A DNA stretch of 64,000 nucleotides, from NCBI GenBank assembly GCA_950295325.1, contig OX485807.1, positions 50,560,440 to 50,624,439 of the forward strand, written 5' to 3'. A program made the position numbers and the translations under genes. The first letter of the stretch is position 1, and every line of letters starts with the position of its first letter. Of the stretch, positions 32,101 through 44,910 are shown piece by piece. This DNA comes from Polytrichum commune. Taxonomy: Eukaryota; Streptophyta; Polytrichopsida; Polytrichales; Polytrichaceae. The notes below the pieces were generated by a model, which had not been told where the DNA came from, searched no databases, and saw only the letters and a list, made by a program, of their open reading frames with translations.

Positions 32101-35100
32101 AGGAAGAGAAGTCGACTTTGAACTGGTTACCCAGGCAGCACCTCACCCTGGATTGTGCATCACCCTCATTTTGATTGACAAGATATGAACCAATCTTATA
32201 GATGGATACAGGAGAACCTCTGTTCCAGGGCAAATTTCTAGGCTGCAAGGACTTCTTGCTAATAATGTCCCCAAAGCTACCATGTGAATTACTCACAATT
32301 GCTTCAAGTTCTAATTTGACAGCTTCTGGAGATTTCTCTTGAACTTCAACATGCTGGCCAGAATCCAAGTATCTGCTGAGCTGAGAGATGAGGTCAGCTT
32401 CATCCAAGGTATAGTCCATCACATGCTGCCATGGACAAAGATCATTATTGCACTTCCCCCGATGTTCAAACTTGCAGAGAGGTTTACATGGATCCAACAT
32501 ATGGCTCCAGGTGTGTGAGGTTAGAATCTTGTGCCAAGGTTTCTTCACTTGACCGCACATCCTGTAGGAGCGAAACATACTCAAAGGACTCTCATAGGTC
32601 TCTAAGAGAAAAGTGCACTGGTCACTGCCCTTTTCTTGTTCAACCTGATTGTAACCTAGGGATGGTGTAGTGACATTATCAATATGAAAACTACAAAAGG
32701 CCACAGACAGCACAGTAGAGGGTAAGTGTTTAACTTCAAAACCCACAGACAGATCGTTACCAACCCCCTTATCAGCCTCTCCTGACAATTCTTCACCATC
32801 TGGGTTAACACATGCTTCACTAGCAACTGTGGCTCCATGAGGAGCTGCTGATTCCTCAATACTTGGTGCTTCATCATCCACTATGTCAACTCTTTCTTTG
32901 GTTGAATCCCTTAAAACCAGCTCAAATACCTCTTCTTTGGCTACTTCTGCTTCTTTGGAGCACTCTGTGCCTCCTTTGCTTGATATACAAACTCTACTCA
33001 CATAATCCTCCATGCCATGTGGTTCACTAGCTCTAGGTAATGCTGTATGTCCCTGTAGCTGCACACTGTCTGTGTCCGCACAAGCTGAATGTTCTGCTGT
33101 TGAACCCCTCCTATCAAAAACAGAGGTGGTTCCAAGATTTTCAACCTCCATGTCCACTGGTACTTCCTGAGAGTTTGTTGCAAACACCTGAACGTTCACT
33201 TCCTTATGTTCAGCATTATCCGCTAGAGCTTTCAGACCAAAAATTTCACGTCTTCCATTAGCTTTCCTGATTAGTGACAAAGACTCCTTGTGCTTCTCCT
33301 TTCCATTGACTTGACTGCTGTGCTTCAAATCACTAAAAATATCCTCAGGTGATGAATTTGACAATAGTGCCACTTGTTGATTTTTGTCCTCTGCAATCAA
33401 CCCATTCATGTCCTGCCATAGACAAGAGAATTGTTGCAAGGCTTAGCATATCTGTTGCAGTTAGAAGTACCCGATGTGGTGTCACACTGTACATTGATCT
33501 CACATAACCTGATTGATCCAACACTCTTTCGGCATCCAATAAGATCAAATTCTAAAGGACAATTCATAAAGTACAATGTATTTGTCCAAACTAAATTTTC
33601 CAAAAAAGAACATATTATCATACTTCAACATGAAACCCAAGCCTTTAGTTTTAATTACACTAAGATATCTATGGGAATGGTGAGAGTAGATAGAATTAGG
33701 ATAACACTCAACAGTGACAGTGTGAATCAGTCACCTGTAGCAGATTCCTGAAAGGACTTCAATAAAATAGAACCCACCTGATCTGCTCCATTGACCACTC
33801 TGTCTCCCTCAACATTTGGCCAGATTCTATCTGGTCTCTGAAACTGCGGTACCTTAAATACATCTTGCCCTGCTGCAGAACAATTTTGGCACTGTCCATG
33901 TAAGATCAGGAGAAATTAAGATGTCATTGTGCAGCAGATCCTACATATATCAACATTGTTAAATCAAACCTCCACTGCAGATTACTAATCCTTGTTCATC
34001 TTCAAGAATCCCTCACTACAAAACTAGAATAATCACTGGTCAATTCCAACTAGACAGAGGAGAGAAATAAACATCTCAAACTCATTAGCAATTTTTTTCA
34101 TCCTCTACATCCAAATAGAGCAAAGGTGTGTAATTATTGCCTTAATTGCAGGGTCGTGTATACCTGAAATTTTGTTGCTCTTCACCATGGAACTGGAAGA
34201 CTTCTCAGTTTCTGCAGCAGAACTCTCTAGCATTACAGCATTCTGGTAAGGAAGAAAAGCTCTTGAAGAGGCAAGAGCCTCCCCACTTGAGGGTTGTTTC
34301 AGGGGCACCTTATCCTTTATCAAAGTGGAGGTGGGCGAACCACTTCCATTGGGAAAGAAAACCTGTGAATCACCACCTATTCTACCAGTTTCTAGCTGTC
34401 CATTTACAATGGATATATGTGAAATATGATCTTTACTAGTATTCCCAGGCACCTTAATTTTCTCTTGAACAGTTCTGGAGTGTTCAGGAAGATTGCTGGA
34501 AACTGGCACTTGAATAACATCCTGGAGATCAACACCATCCATCAATGGTGACACAGTTTGTGGAGTTACATTGGAAAGCATTGCCAATTTTGAGTAACTC
34601 TGATCGTTGGTACTATGTAAAGGAGCAGCAGCTTCAGTGTCTTTAGATGCAGGTACCTCTGCATGTATATTCAAATCTTGTGCTTGAATAATATGAGGTA
34701 ATAACTCTTGGCCCCCGGTAGCCACTTCAACTGAGACAGGAATATCTCCACTTCTCTGGACATTTAACATCTGATTACCCTGATGGGGCACCTTGTCATA
34801 GTTTGTTTCCTGATTGGTAGTATCGACACTTTTTGAGGGCCTTCTTACAATCTGCTCGTCATGGGCTGCATGGGTATGAAATCTGTTCCCATGGTTTGTA
34901 GGTGGAATATTATCTAGATTACTCTTGGAAAATTTGCCAAAATTTAATTCCTGTCCTGGAAACTGTTGATCAATATCCCATGCCATAGAGGGCAAGGCTG
35001 GAGGAGAAAGCTCAGTAATTTGTGGACCTGTGCCCCAGTTGAAGGGGACTAGAGTATTGTTAAACGAAAAGGCAGGCTGTTGAACCATCTGATATTCAAC

Positions 35101-38100
35101 AGCATGAACCTGGGCGCTCAGCCACTTCCTCCGTTGTGATAGTGCCTCACAGAGACTATTTGCTGAGCTGAGAGCAACCTGTGCTTCCCGGTGGGCTCGA
35201 CGGGTTTCCCGCTCTTGAATTTCGCATTGCCGTCTCTTGACCTGAGCCTCTTCCAGAGCTTTATCAATATTGTCCTCCTCCTGTTGCAAATGCTGGAGTG
35301 AGTAACTTGCTTTTCCTCCTGATATATTGCCTTGCACACCCAACTCTTCGAGTGCACTTCCAACAGGCTCAAATTGTTGCAATAAAGAACAAGGACCAGG
35401 GGCTGATGGCTCTGGAGAAGTCAGTCTAGATGGATGGCTAATTTGCAAAGGGATGTTCTTGGATTCCATGCTCGGAAGAGTCAAGACCTGAATACCATCC
35501 CTGCTCAGATGTTGAACTCCTGCAACACTGGAGGTTATTTTGGGGTATGCTCTAACTTCAGAGTGACGAGACATTGGAGGCTCAGAACCTGGCAGAGCTA
35601 AATATGCATTGGAACCTTCCACTGGCAAGGGCGACAATAGAGATGCGCTGTTGACAGCTGCATTCTTCTTAGTATCACTCATTGAGGTGAGGAGCCCCTG
35701 AGTTCGTGGTCTTTTTCTCAACGGATCTGCTTCATGACCTGATGAAGCCATCGGAGTCGTGGCTTTCATTGCAGGATATGCGGGGCATCCAGCAGCAGTT
35801 AACACTGTCATCTGTGGGAGTGGAAGGGGCTTCGAATTAAGATCCACTGGGAAGTCTTTATATTGGTCAATAGAACGCTCTGTCATCATCACAGGATGTT
35901 CCAAACTCAATTGCGCTCCCTGCTCCCTTGCGTCTGGTCTCTCAAAGTCCTTCACTTTCTTTCCGTTCAGGAAGCTTAATTGTTCAGATTCATTTGCCAT
36001 CAATAGTGTCACAGCCGACTCTTTGTCTGCAGGGCTCTCAGATCCAGCTCTCTGTATGACACCCCTATCAGAGGGATTTGGTACTTTGTTCATGTTCTCC
36101 ACATCACTAGGGTCAGACGCAACCACTGATTCACTAGCAAGTCCTCTGATTGCAACCTTGCCTGTGATTATCCCCCTTGTGATGGGGCTTACTGTGGAAA
36201 TATCTCGTAGAGAATTTTTAAGTAAAGATGCCTCTAAATTAGAAGCTGGTCTAAGACCAGCACCTGCACATACTAGACTGCTTCGACCATCCCTGTGGGT
36301 GGTGGTCAGACCTGCAGAATCAGGATTTATTACTCTGTGAACTACAAGTTTAGGATTATAATCGACATGACTCTGTTCCAAAGGTTTCTGCATAACCTGA
36401 ACTTGGGGCATACTGAGTGGCAACAGAGCATCACCTCCATTTCTTTGACCCACTCCTGTGCGTTCAGGCTCATTTAAATGGGGGCGACTAAGTGAAGGGT
36501 CCACATATGAAGCATTCAAAACTCCAGGTTTCCTATTCAATGTAACCTTTAGAGAAGTTTTAGGGCCTAATATGTCTCCAGATTTCTGTCCCAATGCAGG
36601 ACCTGGGGCTGGAGCTCCTGAAAGAACAGAACTCCTTCGGTCTTGCAACTCACTTTCCTTGACCTGATTTTCCTGCTCCTGAATTGCATTCTCCTTTTCC
36701 TTCTGCTCACGAATGGCGTTCTCCTTTTCCTTCTCCCTCTGCTCACGAATTGCATTCTCCTTCTCCTTCTCTCGAATTCGCTGTCTTAGAGTCTCAATTT
36801 CGTTCATATTAGGTATAGAACTCTTTGATGTTGATAGTGAAGCAGAAACTGTCTTTTGGAAAACATTATTTTTCACCTTACTTTGCTCCATGTTAACTAT
36901 TCTATCTTTCCTGCCACCAATTTGGATGGTACTCTGTGAAGGAGCTCGAGTGCTGGCACTTAGTTTGCCACGTGCAGGCCCTACTTCTTCATTACCAAAT
37001 TGACTAACTTGACTTCGTGTAAATTCTAGTTGCTGCTGTTCCCCGTCACTGTCACTGTCGCCAAATTTGATGATGAGGTTATCATGTCTTTGAGAAGGTT
37101 TAGAGCCAACGTTAACAGGCAGGCTTAAATTTGCAAGAAAGACATCGGCTTCCGTACAAGCTGCAGGCACAGAGACTGGTTGAAATGGTGATCCTGAGAT
37201 ACAAAGACAGTGTAGAGCTTTTATCTTCTCTTTAAGATTTGCAAGAATGGGGGCCTCAATATTGTACAGGCATGTGCAATAGCAACCACTGTATATTACT
37301 AGAAGATTCATATCCAGTGTAGCCTACCAGAAGCCAAAGCAGAAAATACATTGAAAGAATTTTGTAAAAGCCCTCCTTGATGTGAGTACCACTAGGTATA
37401 GCCACACAAAAAAAGGCACATACCTGATGATGAGGAAGTTCCACCTGATGAAGGAGAGGGAGCCCTGGGAGAGACAGAAGGAAATCTGGAAGCCCCTAGG
37501 GAGGCAGCAGGAAATCTGAAGTTTCCTTGGGGAACTCTCAATGCCTCTTCATGTCTGCCTCTCTTCTGTGTGTGTGTAAGGGCTACTCCAGTGCTAGTTG
37601 CATTCTCTTTAAATGTATACACAGGTGCTCCAGGGGATAGTTTCTTCACCACCGGGTGAAGCTGTCCTTGTGGAGTCTTATCTCCTCGCATAAGCTGCAC
37701 ATGACCACACCTATGTCCTTGCTGAATTGAATATTAAATCAAACCAGGTGACAATACAGACAATGAAAAAATGTAATACAAATAACAGCCAAGTCAGAAG
37801 TGGGTTCAAACACAAACACTGCTAACGAACCTGTCTCTGCTTGCGAGTAGCTGGCTCAAAGTCCGATATTCCCACTGTGCCAAAATATGCCCACTTTCAA
37901 AGCACATTAGAATATCTCTCTGCTGAGGATATATGTCCGCGTACATATCGAGAGAAGTCAAAAAGCATCTTGCCTGTATTGAAGATGTGAAAAGTATAAT
38001 GTCGCCCAAACATATTGCAAATATGAAATAACCATGCTTCCTCATGCTTAAGTTCCAAGATAGATTTTATTTTTTCGACAGACTTGCAACATCCTTGACT

Positions 38101-39309
38101 TCTTGTCTGATCTATACAACAGCCCTGTCTGCGAGAACCCATAAGTAGCACCATCAACAGGAAATCCTTACAAGCAGAGGTTAGCATCACCAATATGGAT
38201 AGTGAACAAGCTATCTGTACCTTCAATGGGCCTTTTGATGGAGCCTAAAGGTGGAGCTGAAGCATTTAAACCACTCAGAAGTTGAGACTTGTTAACAATA
38301 GAGATGTTAGTTGCAGAAATTGCTACTTCAGTCTTCAAAATATTGGAAGGGCTAGTGTCTCCAAGCTTATTCATATTATCCTTCAGAGAAACTTGCAGGG
38401 GGGGTCCCAATCTTGAATCATTTAACGGTTGACCATGCAGATGTACAGTTCCCTGAGACAATCACACAAAGGCCAATCATCAGTTACTATACAAGCATGC
38501 AAAACATGAAAGCTCCACAAGATTAGTTCAGTCTGAAATTTGTACTACTTGCACTAGAGCACTCATTTGAGGTAAATGCAAGTTTTAATCTGATGCGTTA
38601 CTGGGAAGTAGGTTCTTCTTGATCTCAGGTGTAGAAACTGATCTCAGCTAAAATAAACTTGAAGCTGACCCTTCAGTCTGCAACGATAAGAATCTTCTTA
38701 CTCTAAGCTATTGGCCCCAAGAACTCAGCAAACTCGACCATAACCCGAAGCTCACTATCAAGAAGATATTCTGTTGACAAAATAACGTTGTCAATGATAA
38801 AAATGACAAATATGACTCTTAACCTCAACTACACAGTTGGCCACACTGTAGAAATAGAATTCACAACAAGTTCATCTCCAAACTAGCTGATGTACCACAA
38901 GTGGCAAAGTCAATGTACTTAGTGATGTGCTGCATAGTCAACGACCTGCTGTGGCTTTCAGATGACAATTTTCTGCAGGAGACCTAAAGAGATTGCTGGC
39001 AGGGGTAGCCAGATTTAATAATTGCCTATTACCATGATGAATGCAGTATAACACAGCAAGTGTCAGGTATGTTGAGTAAGAGAAGGGCACATCGACAGAC
39101 CACTTCGGATTGGAGAGAGGAATTTATAGTGGGGCACCAACAGGTAGGGGCGAAGGCAAAACTTGGTCATCATCAGATGAGGACAGCTCGCCTTCCTCTC
39201 TATCTTCCTCTGACTGCTTCACTACAGGCCGAGGTTGTAACCTTTGCTTTGACGGCATTGATGCAAATACACGAGCCCGTAACAGATCAATTTGTTCTAC
39301 ATCCCCCAT
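29198..39309 (-). CDS. ZFC3H1-type zinc-finger protein (nuclear exosome targeting), 10 exons, 2,405 aa
   Basis: Exons: 39309-39142, 38452-38221, 37874-37831 (44-bp microexon), 37721-37424, 37193-34164, 33872-33778, 33412-31955, 31717-31613, 31370-31245, 30859-29198. All junctions are GT-AG, phases match, and the total of 7,218 bp is 2,406 codons with the stop. The N-terminus carries the acidic REEGELSSSDDD stretch. Coiled coils lie near residues 386-430 (RIREKEKENAIREQ) and 882-950 (DKALEEAQVKRRQCEIQERE). The signature finger CKFEHRGKCNNDLCPWQH (C-x7-C-x4-C-x3-H) lies near residue 1615, followed by a helical HAT/TPR-like C-terminal third. Human ZFC3H1 and yeast Red1 link the MTR4 helicase to poly(A)-tailed nuclear RNA for exosome decay; the same role here is inferred. 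The ATG at 39309 follows a likely 5'-UTR acceptor (TTGCAG). Confidence 0.88.
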
Positions 39310-41060
39310 TGATCTTCCTGCAACGCCACAACTGAATCAGGTTTCATGGACAATAACCTCATATTAAATTGCAGCCATTAGCATCAATTCAAAAAATCAC
39401 ATAACACTGGATAAATCAAACCCTCCATTCATAGAGCACATACTCAAGCAGTCATTCCTACTGCCAGCTCTTCACATTGCAAAGTTATCCTGCGATACTG
39501 TAGTTACTCTTGATACATGCCGCTGGGTACAGTTTCCTAAACTACCGATGAACACAACCCACGCAGCAAAAGCCCCGGCCTATTATACTGGAAGCTTGAT
39601 CACCAGACGTTCCAAAAAGGCATCGGTTCTCGTATTTGTCACACGTTGGCTCCTCCAAACTAGTTGAACGTTCAATATCAAATGCACAGAGGAACAAGAA
39701 CCTTGGAGTACTGAATTTCTTACCAAAAACAAGTTGCTGCAGTGTTCAGGAGAACATGCGAGTCTAATTCTGAACTCCTTTCAATGCACCATCTCTTCGT
39801 CATGCATGAATACTGTCATCTCAGAATTTTTAACCACAGTGATCATATGATCCCAACATGCACCACAACTATATCAACGCACTAACCTTCCAACCTCGTG
39901 TGACAAATTTGTAACATAATCTTCCTTTCTTTGGACTTAACTATCCTACATACATCCGATTTAGGAATAAAGAATTTGTGCGAATTCAACGATACCAAAA
40001 CAAACACACAAAGACCTCAAGCATCGACATACAAATCAAAAGACAGGCTCGTCCAAGGCAATTAGTAAACTCTAGCAAAGATGTCAGAAGAATGCCAAGA
40101 AGCGCCCTGCGAGATCAAGCAATAGAATTATGCATTGATTTTCTCACGCACAGCAGTGTGAACATAGTCTCCAATATTCCAAGAGGAGAAACAGCATCGA
40201 CTAAAGAAAAAACCAACATATGTCATATACACTGAGCAAGTGATTCATCTGCACGACCTCAACCGTAAGATGTCGCTTTAGCATCATCAAAGTGAGCAGC
40301 TACAGAGCATCAGCCAGTGCCATTAATTGACAACGTGAGAAGCACACATTCACACCTAAATAAGACACAGGCCATAAAGACCTGAAAAGGTCAAAGAAAT
40401 TGGAAAACATCGCAAGAGGCTCTAATTAACTCCCAAGTAATCGGCACAAAGCATGAACCTCCAAATATCGTTTGCGAATGACATAATTCCCGGACGTGTG
40501 TAGGGCGCGCACAGGGAAGAACGAACACTCTTTTTGAGTTGAAAGCTGATTTTCGACAGACAATCAGCACAACTGGAAAGAAAAGGTAACACTACTCAAC
40601 CAAGCCTGCGGTACGCAAGAAAACTCACACGCGTGCGCAACACGACACAGTGCATAATCGCATACCACCTCCGGAAACAAAAATAATTTTAAAATTAGAA
40701 TATCAGGACCAAAAGCGCAGAGAGAACGTCCATGAACCTCAAGAGCAGTGGTGATCACATGCCGAGGAGTGCTACGCCACAAAGTATTGAACGCGCAGAA
40801 AAGAATCTCCACAATCCGCTTCCCCCACCAAGAGCGCGCAAACCCTACTACGTTACGTGCAAGCCCCTGCGAAGTCAGAGCGACGAAATTGTCGCGTCCC
40901 ACATGTCTACCAGCACCAGAAGGCGTCCAGGCTGGGAGACTGGACTTGCGAGAAAGGCCGTGGCAGAGAATCTTGTGCAGAGTGGCTATGGCGGGACAGA
41001 CGGACGGGCGAAGATGATTGCGGGACTGCAACAGCAAACCCTAGACTCGCCATTCATTGC
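39310..41060 (-). promoter_or_regulatory. 5' untranslated region and promoter of the ZFC3H1-type gene
   Basis: A GC-rich block at about 40490-41060 includes, on the minus strand, AGTCTAGGGTTTGC, a plant leader-type telo-box. An acceptor TTGCAG just before the start codon suggests a 5'-UTR intron spanning most of 39320-40500. A 157-codon minus-strand frame (41037-40564) inside the block lacks any recognisable motif and is taken as leader sequence. Exact limits are inference. Confidence 0.4.
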
Positions 41061-43950
41061 CATGAATGATTTACATACAAGTGTATGCACGCATGACCTG
41101 GCACCCATGGCCCCCCATTAAGACTGAGCTTGCCACTTCATCATCATCATGTAGGGACTCTATGTTAAGGGGTGCTTTAGATGGGCTCCCAAGGTGAGGG
41201 TCCAACAAAATAAAGCAATTCTATTCACCAAGAGGTGTAAACTGGACCAAAGGCCTTTAGATGAGGGTCCAAGCCTTAGAAGAGGCAGAGTGAGGTGTCT
41301 CCTACACAACATCATCTCAAAGGGAAATAATAATGATGTTAACTAAGAAATGAGAGCCAAGGGGATCTCATGTTTTGGAAAATCATTTGGAAGGTAAGGT
41401 CCATTGTGTAAAGGAGGGTTTGATTCAAGGGTTCAATTTGCTTCAAATTGGTCCCTATATTCTTAAACCATGGGACCCCCGTCTATAGCATGCTCCTTGT
41501 AAGTTTATGCTTAATTCATTTCAATTGGATCTTATTATAGAAATTTAATTTTGGACAACATTCATTTGGGTTAAATCGTCTTTAAGAAGTATAGCATGTG
41601 TCAAATATTTGTCCATAACCTTTATGGTCTTTCAATGGACGAGTTGACATGTTCAATGGGAAGCTTTAGTCCATGTGTTGCATGATTGAACATCAAACCC
41701 TAGAATGGTCATTCATTGGTATGAATGAATTACACGTTTACAAGAGAGAGAGAGAGAGAGATGACTTTGCCACTTGATCATCATGATGGAGGGAGTATGA
41801 GTTTAACACGATGCTCCTTACAAATTCATGGTTAATTCATTTTAATTTGATCACACCAAAAGATCTCATTTCAAGTTCCAAATGATGTTCATAATGGTTG
41901 AGTTGACATGTTCAATGGGATGTTTTAATCCATGTGTTGCCTCCCTTAATGTGTTTGTACGAGTGTAGAGAGAGAGAGATAGACGCATGACCTTGCACCC
42001 CTTGGAAAGATGTTCCAAAAGTATTTGCCTCCTACAAAAACTTTTTCCCATGTTTTGGCCTTTTAAGTATGAGGGAGTTCTCCCCCGATGCAACAAAGTA
42101 AGTACGAACAAAATAAAGCCAAAGAAAGGAAACTACAACCATCACAACTACTCCCAATTACATCTTGTAACGTAGTTGGGCAAGTAAGAGAAGTTGTAAT
42201 TGTGATTGTCATCACTGCACAATTTTCCTCCTTATTTCTCAAGAAATAGAACCAAAGAAAATACAACACACATATCAATTACATGAACAGTGATAGTGTG
42301 TAAAGTCACCTTTTGAAAGTCTATCCCATGTGACCTATATGGGGCATATTATTTTCAAGATGGCAAGGTCAAGGGGGATTAAACTGTGTGCCCTTGTTGT
42401 GGGCACGTCCACCTCCACACGCACAATTTGTGGATCGAATTAAATTGGGAATGATTTTGGTTGACATTGTATTGGTGAAAAATGTAGTCTACTAGCATAA
42501 ATATTGTCCCCTCCCCATCATTGTGCATGTTGCACAAATTCTTCAATTAGTCTAGGTATCAAATGATTGGAATCCATAGGGACACTCTCGTTGAGTGTTT
42601 CATGCTCTAGCTTTTAATATATAAGTATTCTTTTCCATTATGTCAAGCAATAGTCATACATTGCTTGAACCCACTAACATCCCACATGAAACCTATAGTT
42701 TGGCATCCAAAAAGATGAATTGTGCAACACTTTACAAATACAATACCAAAGTCCCATGACAATTTCATAATTTTCATATATGTTTTATGTTTACCGAGGG
42801 AATATTATCAAGTGTGATATATTTTTCCACAATCGTTGGCCAAGTATCACGAGGAGACATGAAACTATCACATATATACGTACTTTTCATTCATCCAACA
42901 CAAAACATGTCAATTAACATGCATTTCAAATATGACTTTTTTGATTTAATTGACATCTTGAACAGTTTGGTCCAAGTCATACGAGACGGATTGGTCACAC
43001 ACCTACAAGGTTCAATTATTTATTTACTTATTTTGATTATGTTGGATGTATGAGAGATGTGTTCATATGTAACAATTCCCTCTCTGCATATCATATGGTG
43101 TGATTAACAGTATGGCCCATATTATTTAAAATTTATATATGGTTAATTGTGGATCCAAGAATGGACACCCACATAATATGTGTTGAAAAAAGATTGGGAC
43201 GAGGTATGTGTTTTATGTGTGCTTGAAACTTGTTAACCATTTCAAGTTCAACAATCAACATATAATTGGGGGGAATCCATATGGTAGTTTTATATGGAAA
43301 AATCCTTCACTTTATTGATGAACAAGACATACATATGAGTTCGGGAATCATGAGAGAAATAGCAATGGACATGATTTGAATTTGTAAATCATCTTGCAAA
43401 AGTTTTATATTGTATGCCCTACAAGAGGTGGTTGCAAAGCTAATAGTATATGCTTAAGGTCCACTTATTTTAGCGTTGATGAATATAGCTTCAATAGGCG
43501 ACCCCAACAAACATATAGAAGACTTGGAGGACCTAGGATCCTACTCAATACACATGCATGGAATATACCCAATACATTCTCAAAATGAGTTGCACCATGA
43601 AATATGGTTTTTTTCCATGGTCCGATTTGGTGATCCAATTTCAATGGTCCGATATCTTCAAAAATAAATTTACCAAGCCTTTGGATCCCTCGCTAGGTGT
43701 AAAGTGACTATGAACCAAGAGGAATGACCATGCATAAAAATATATATATATATGCTGTTTTTTTTAATATATGCCAAAAATGGGCAATTTTGAAAGAAAT
43801 TCAAGTTTGACGATTATTTTATTTTCTCATAGCTTCACTTCTCTTCCCTACTCTTATCTTCTTATTTTTACTTATTTTCAACTTGAATTTCAGCAAGCAT
43901 GGTTGTAATGAACATGTTCTGGACAATTTAGTATTATTTTTGCAAGGAGA
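41061..43950. other. AT-rich intergenic DNA
   Basis: No gene was seen. GA-type microsatellites occur near 41743-41760 and 41968-41978, and an (AT)n run near 43739-43753. The phrases GAGTTGACATGTTCAATGGGA and CCATGTGTTGC occur at 41641-41680 and again at 41900-41940, so part of this area is duplicated. Confidence 0.45.
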
Positions 43951-44099
43951 ATGGGAGAAATTTGCAATCTTGAGCTTGATTTATAAGAGTATGGGGCATA
44001 GAGATATGAGCATATGAAGTCAAGAACGAATGTACGGATTTGTAAACCGCTTGTTGTTGGGTTCGTGGACAAAGAAAAAATTAAGAATACGAACTCGAG

Positions 44100-44910
44100 T
44101 AAAATACATTACATTTGTTTATTTGTGTGAGAGGTTGGACCCCTATTTGAAGAAGAATAGTACCCGTTTTAGGGTTATTGTAACGGTGCAAGAAAAGGTA
44201 GCAATATCGTTGCATAAGTTGGGCAATGGTGATGGATTGCAAAACACATGAGACTTGTATGGAGTTCAAAAAAAATTATTGTCAAAATAATAAGAAAGTT
44301 TTGTAAAGCTATTAGGAAATATCTTCAACCAAATTTTGTGCAGATTCCAAGTGAATCATAGTTTGGAATTTTAACTTCAAGGTTTGAGATGTTGTATGAT
44401 ATATCTTGTATCATAGGGGCAGTAAATGGACCACATATTCATGTTTTAGTTATGGTAGTAGGTGGAGAAAACTATTATTGTAAAAATATTTTCATTCAAC
44501 AATTCCACATGAAATTGTCGAACTAGATTGTATGTTATGGGATTATGAGTTTTACTAGGTATGATATCTTCACGATTGGGTTGTTTTTTCATGTTACAAT
44601 GATTTAGACATGTATAAAATATAAGTTACAACCATATAAACTTATAAGAGACATTGCATATATGGCGAGGCCCTGAATGTATTATCCATTTAAGGTTGGA
44701 AATTGTGCATTATCCATGTAAGAGACAAATTATGAATTTATTTAGTCTTCGACCAAAATGTATGTGGAGAAAACATTTAAGATTTTAAAGGGTAGATGAA
44801 GGCTAATAATGAAGTGATCCGAAGTACCTTTTGAGGAACATGTCCAATATTGTAACAATATGCATAGTTTTGCACAATTTGTGTGTTATAAACAAGAAAG
44901 AGATTAACAC
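44100..44910 (+). pseudogene. PIF/Harbinger transposase relic
   Basis: Across several frames and stops the DDE_Tnp_4 order can be followed. An N-terminal part reads NSTRFRVIVTVQEKVAISLH then KLGNGDGLQNT. Next come VKIIRKFCKAIRKYLQPNF, then CIIGAVNGPHIHV, then YLHDWVV, and finally YVEKTFKILKGR close to EVPFEEHVQYCNNMHS. In the active family the IGA-Asp-G motif carries the first catalytic Asp, here Asn; the second Asp and the Glu positions are still visible. Multiple stops show it is dead. Live relatives elsewhere in the genome could mobilise the MITEs at 8768 and 9455. Confidence 0.7.

Noticed and set aside
35759-36340. Plus-strand frame of 193 codons
   Set aside because: It lies antisense to the large fifth exon of the ZFC3H1-type gene.
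40564-41037. 157-codon minus-strand protein gene
   Set aside because: No motif is visible, the position fits the GC-rich leader of the ZFC3H1-type gene, and the stretch contains a leader-type AGGGTTT motif upstream.
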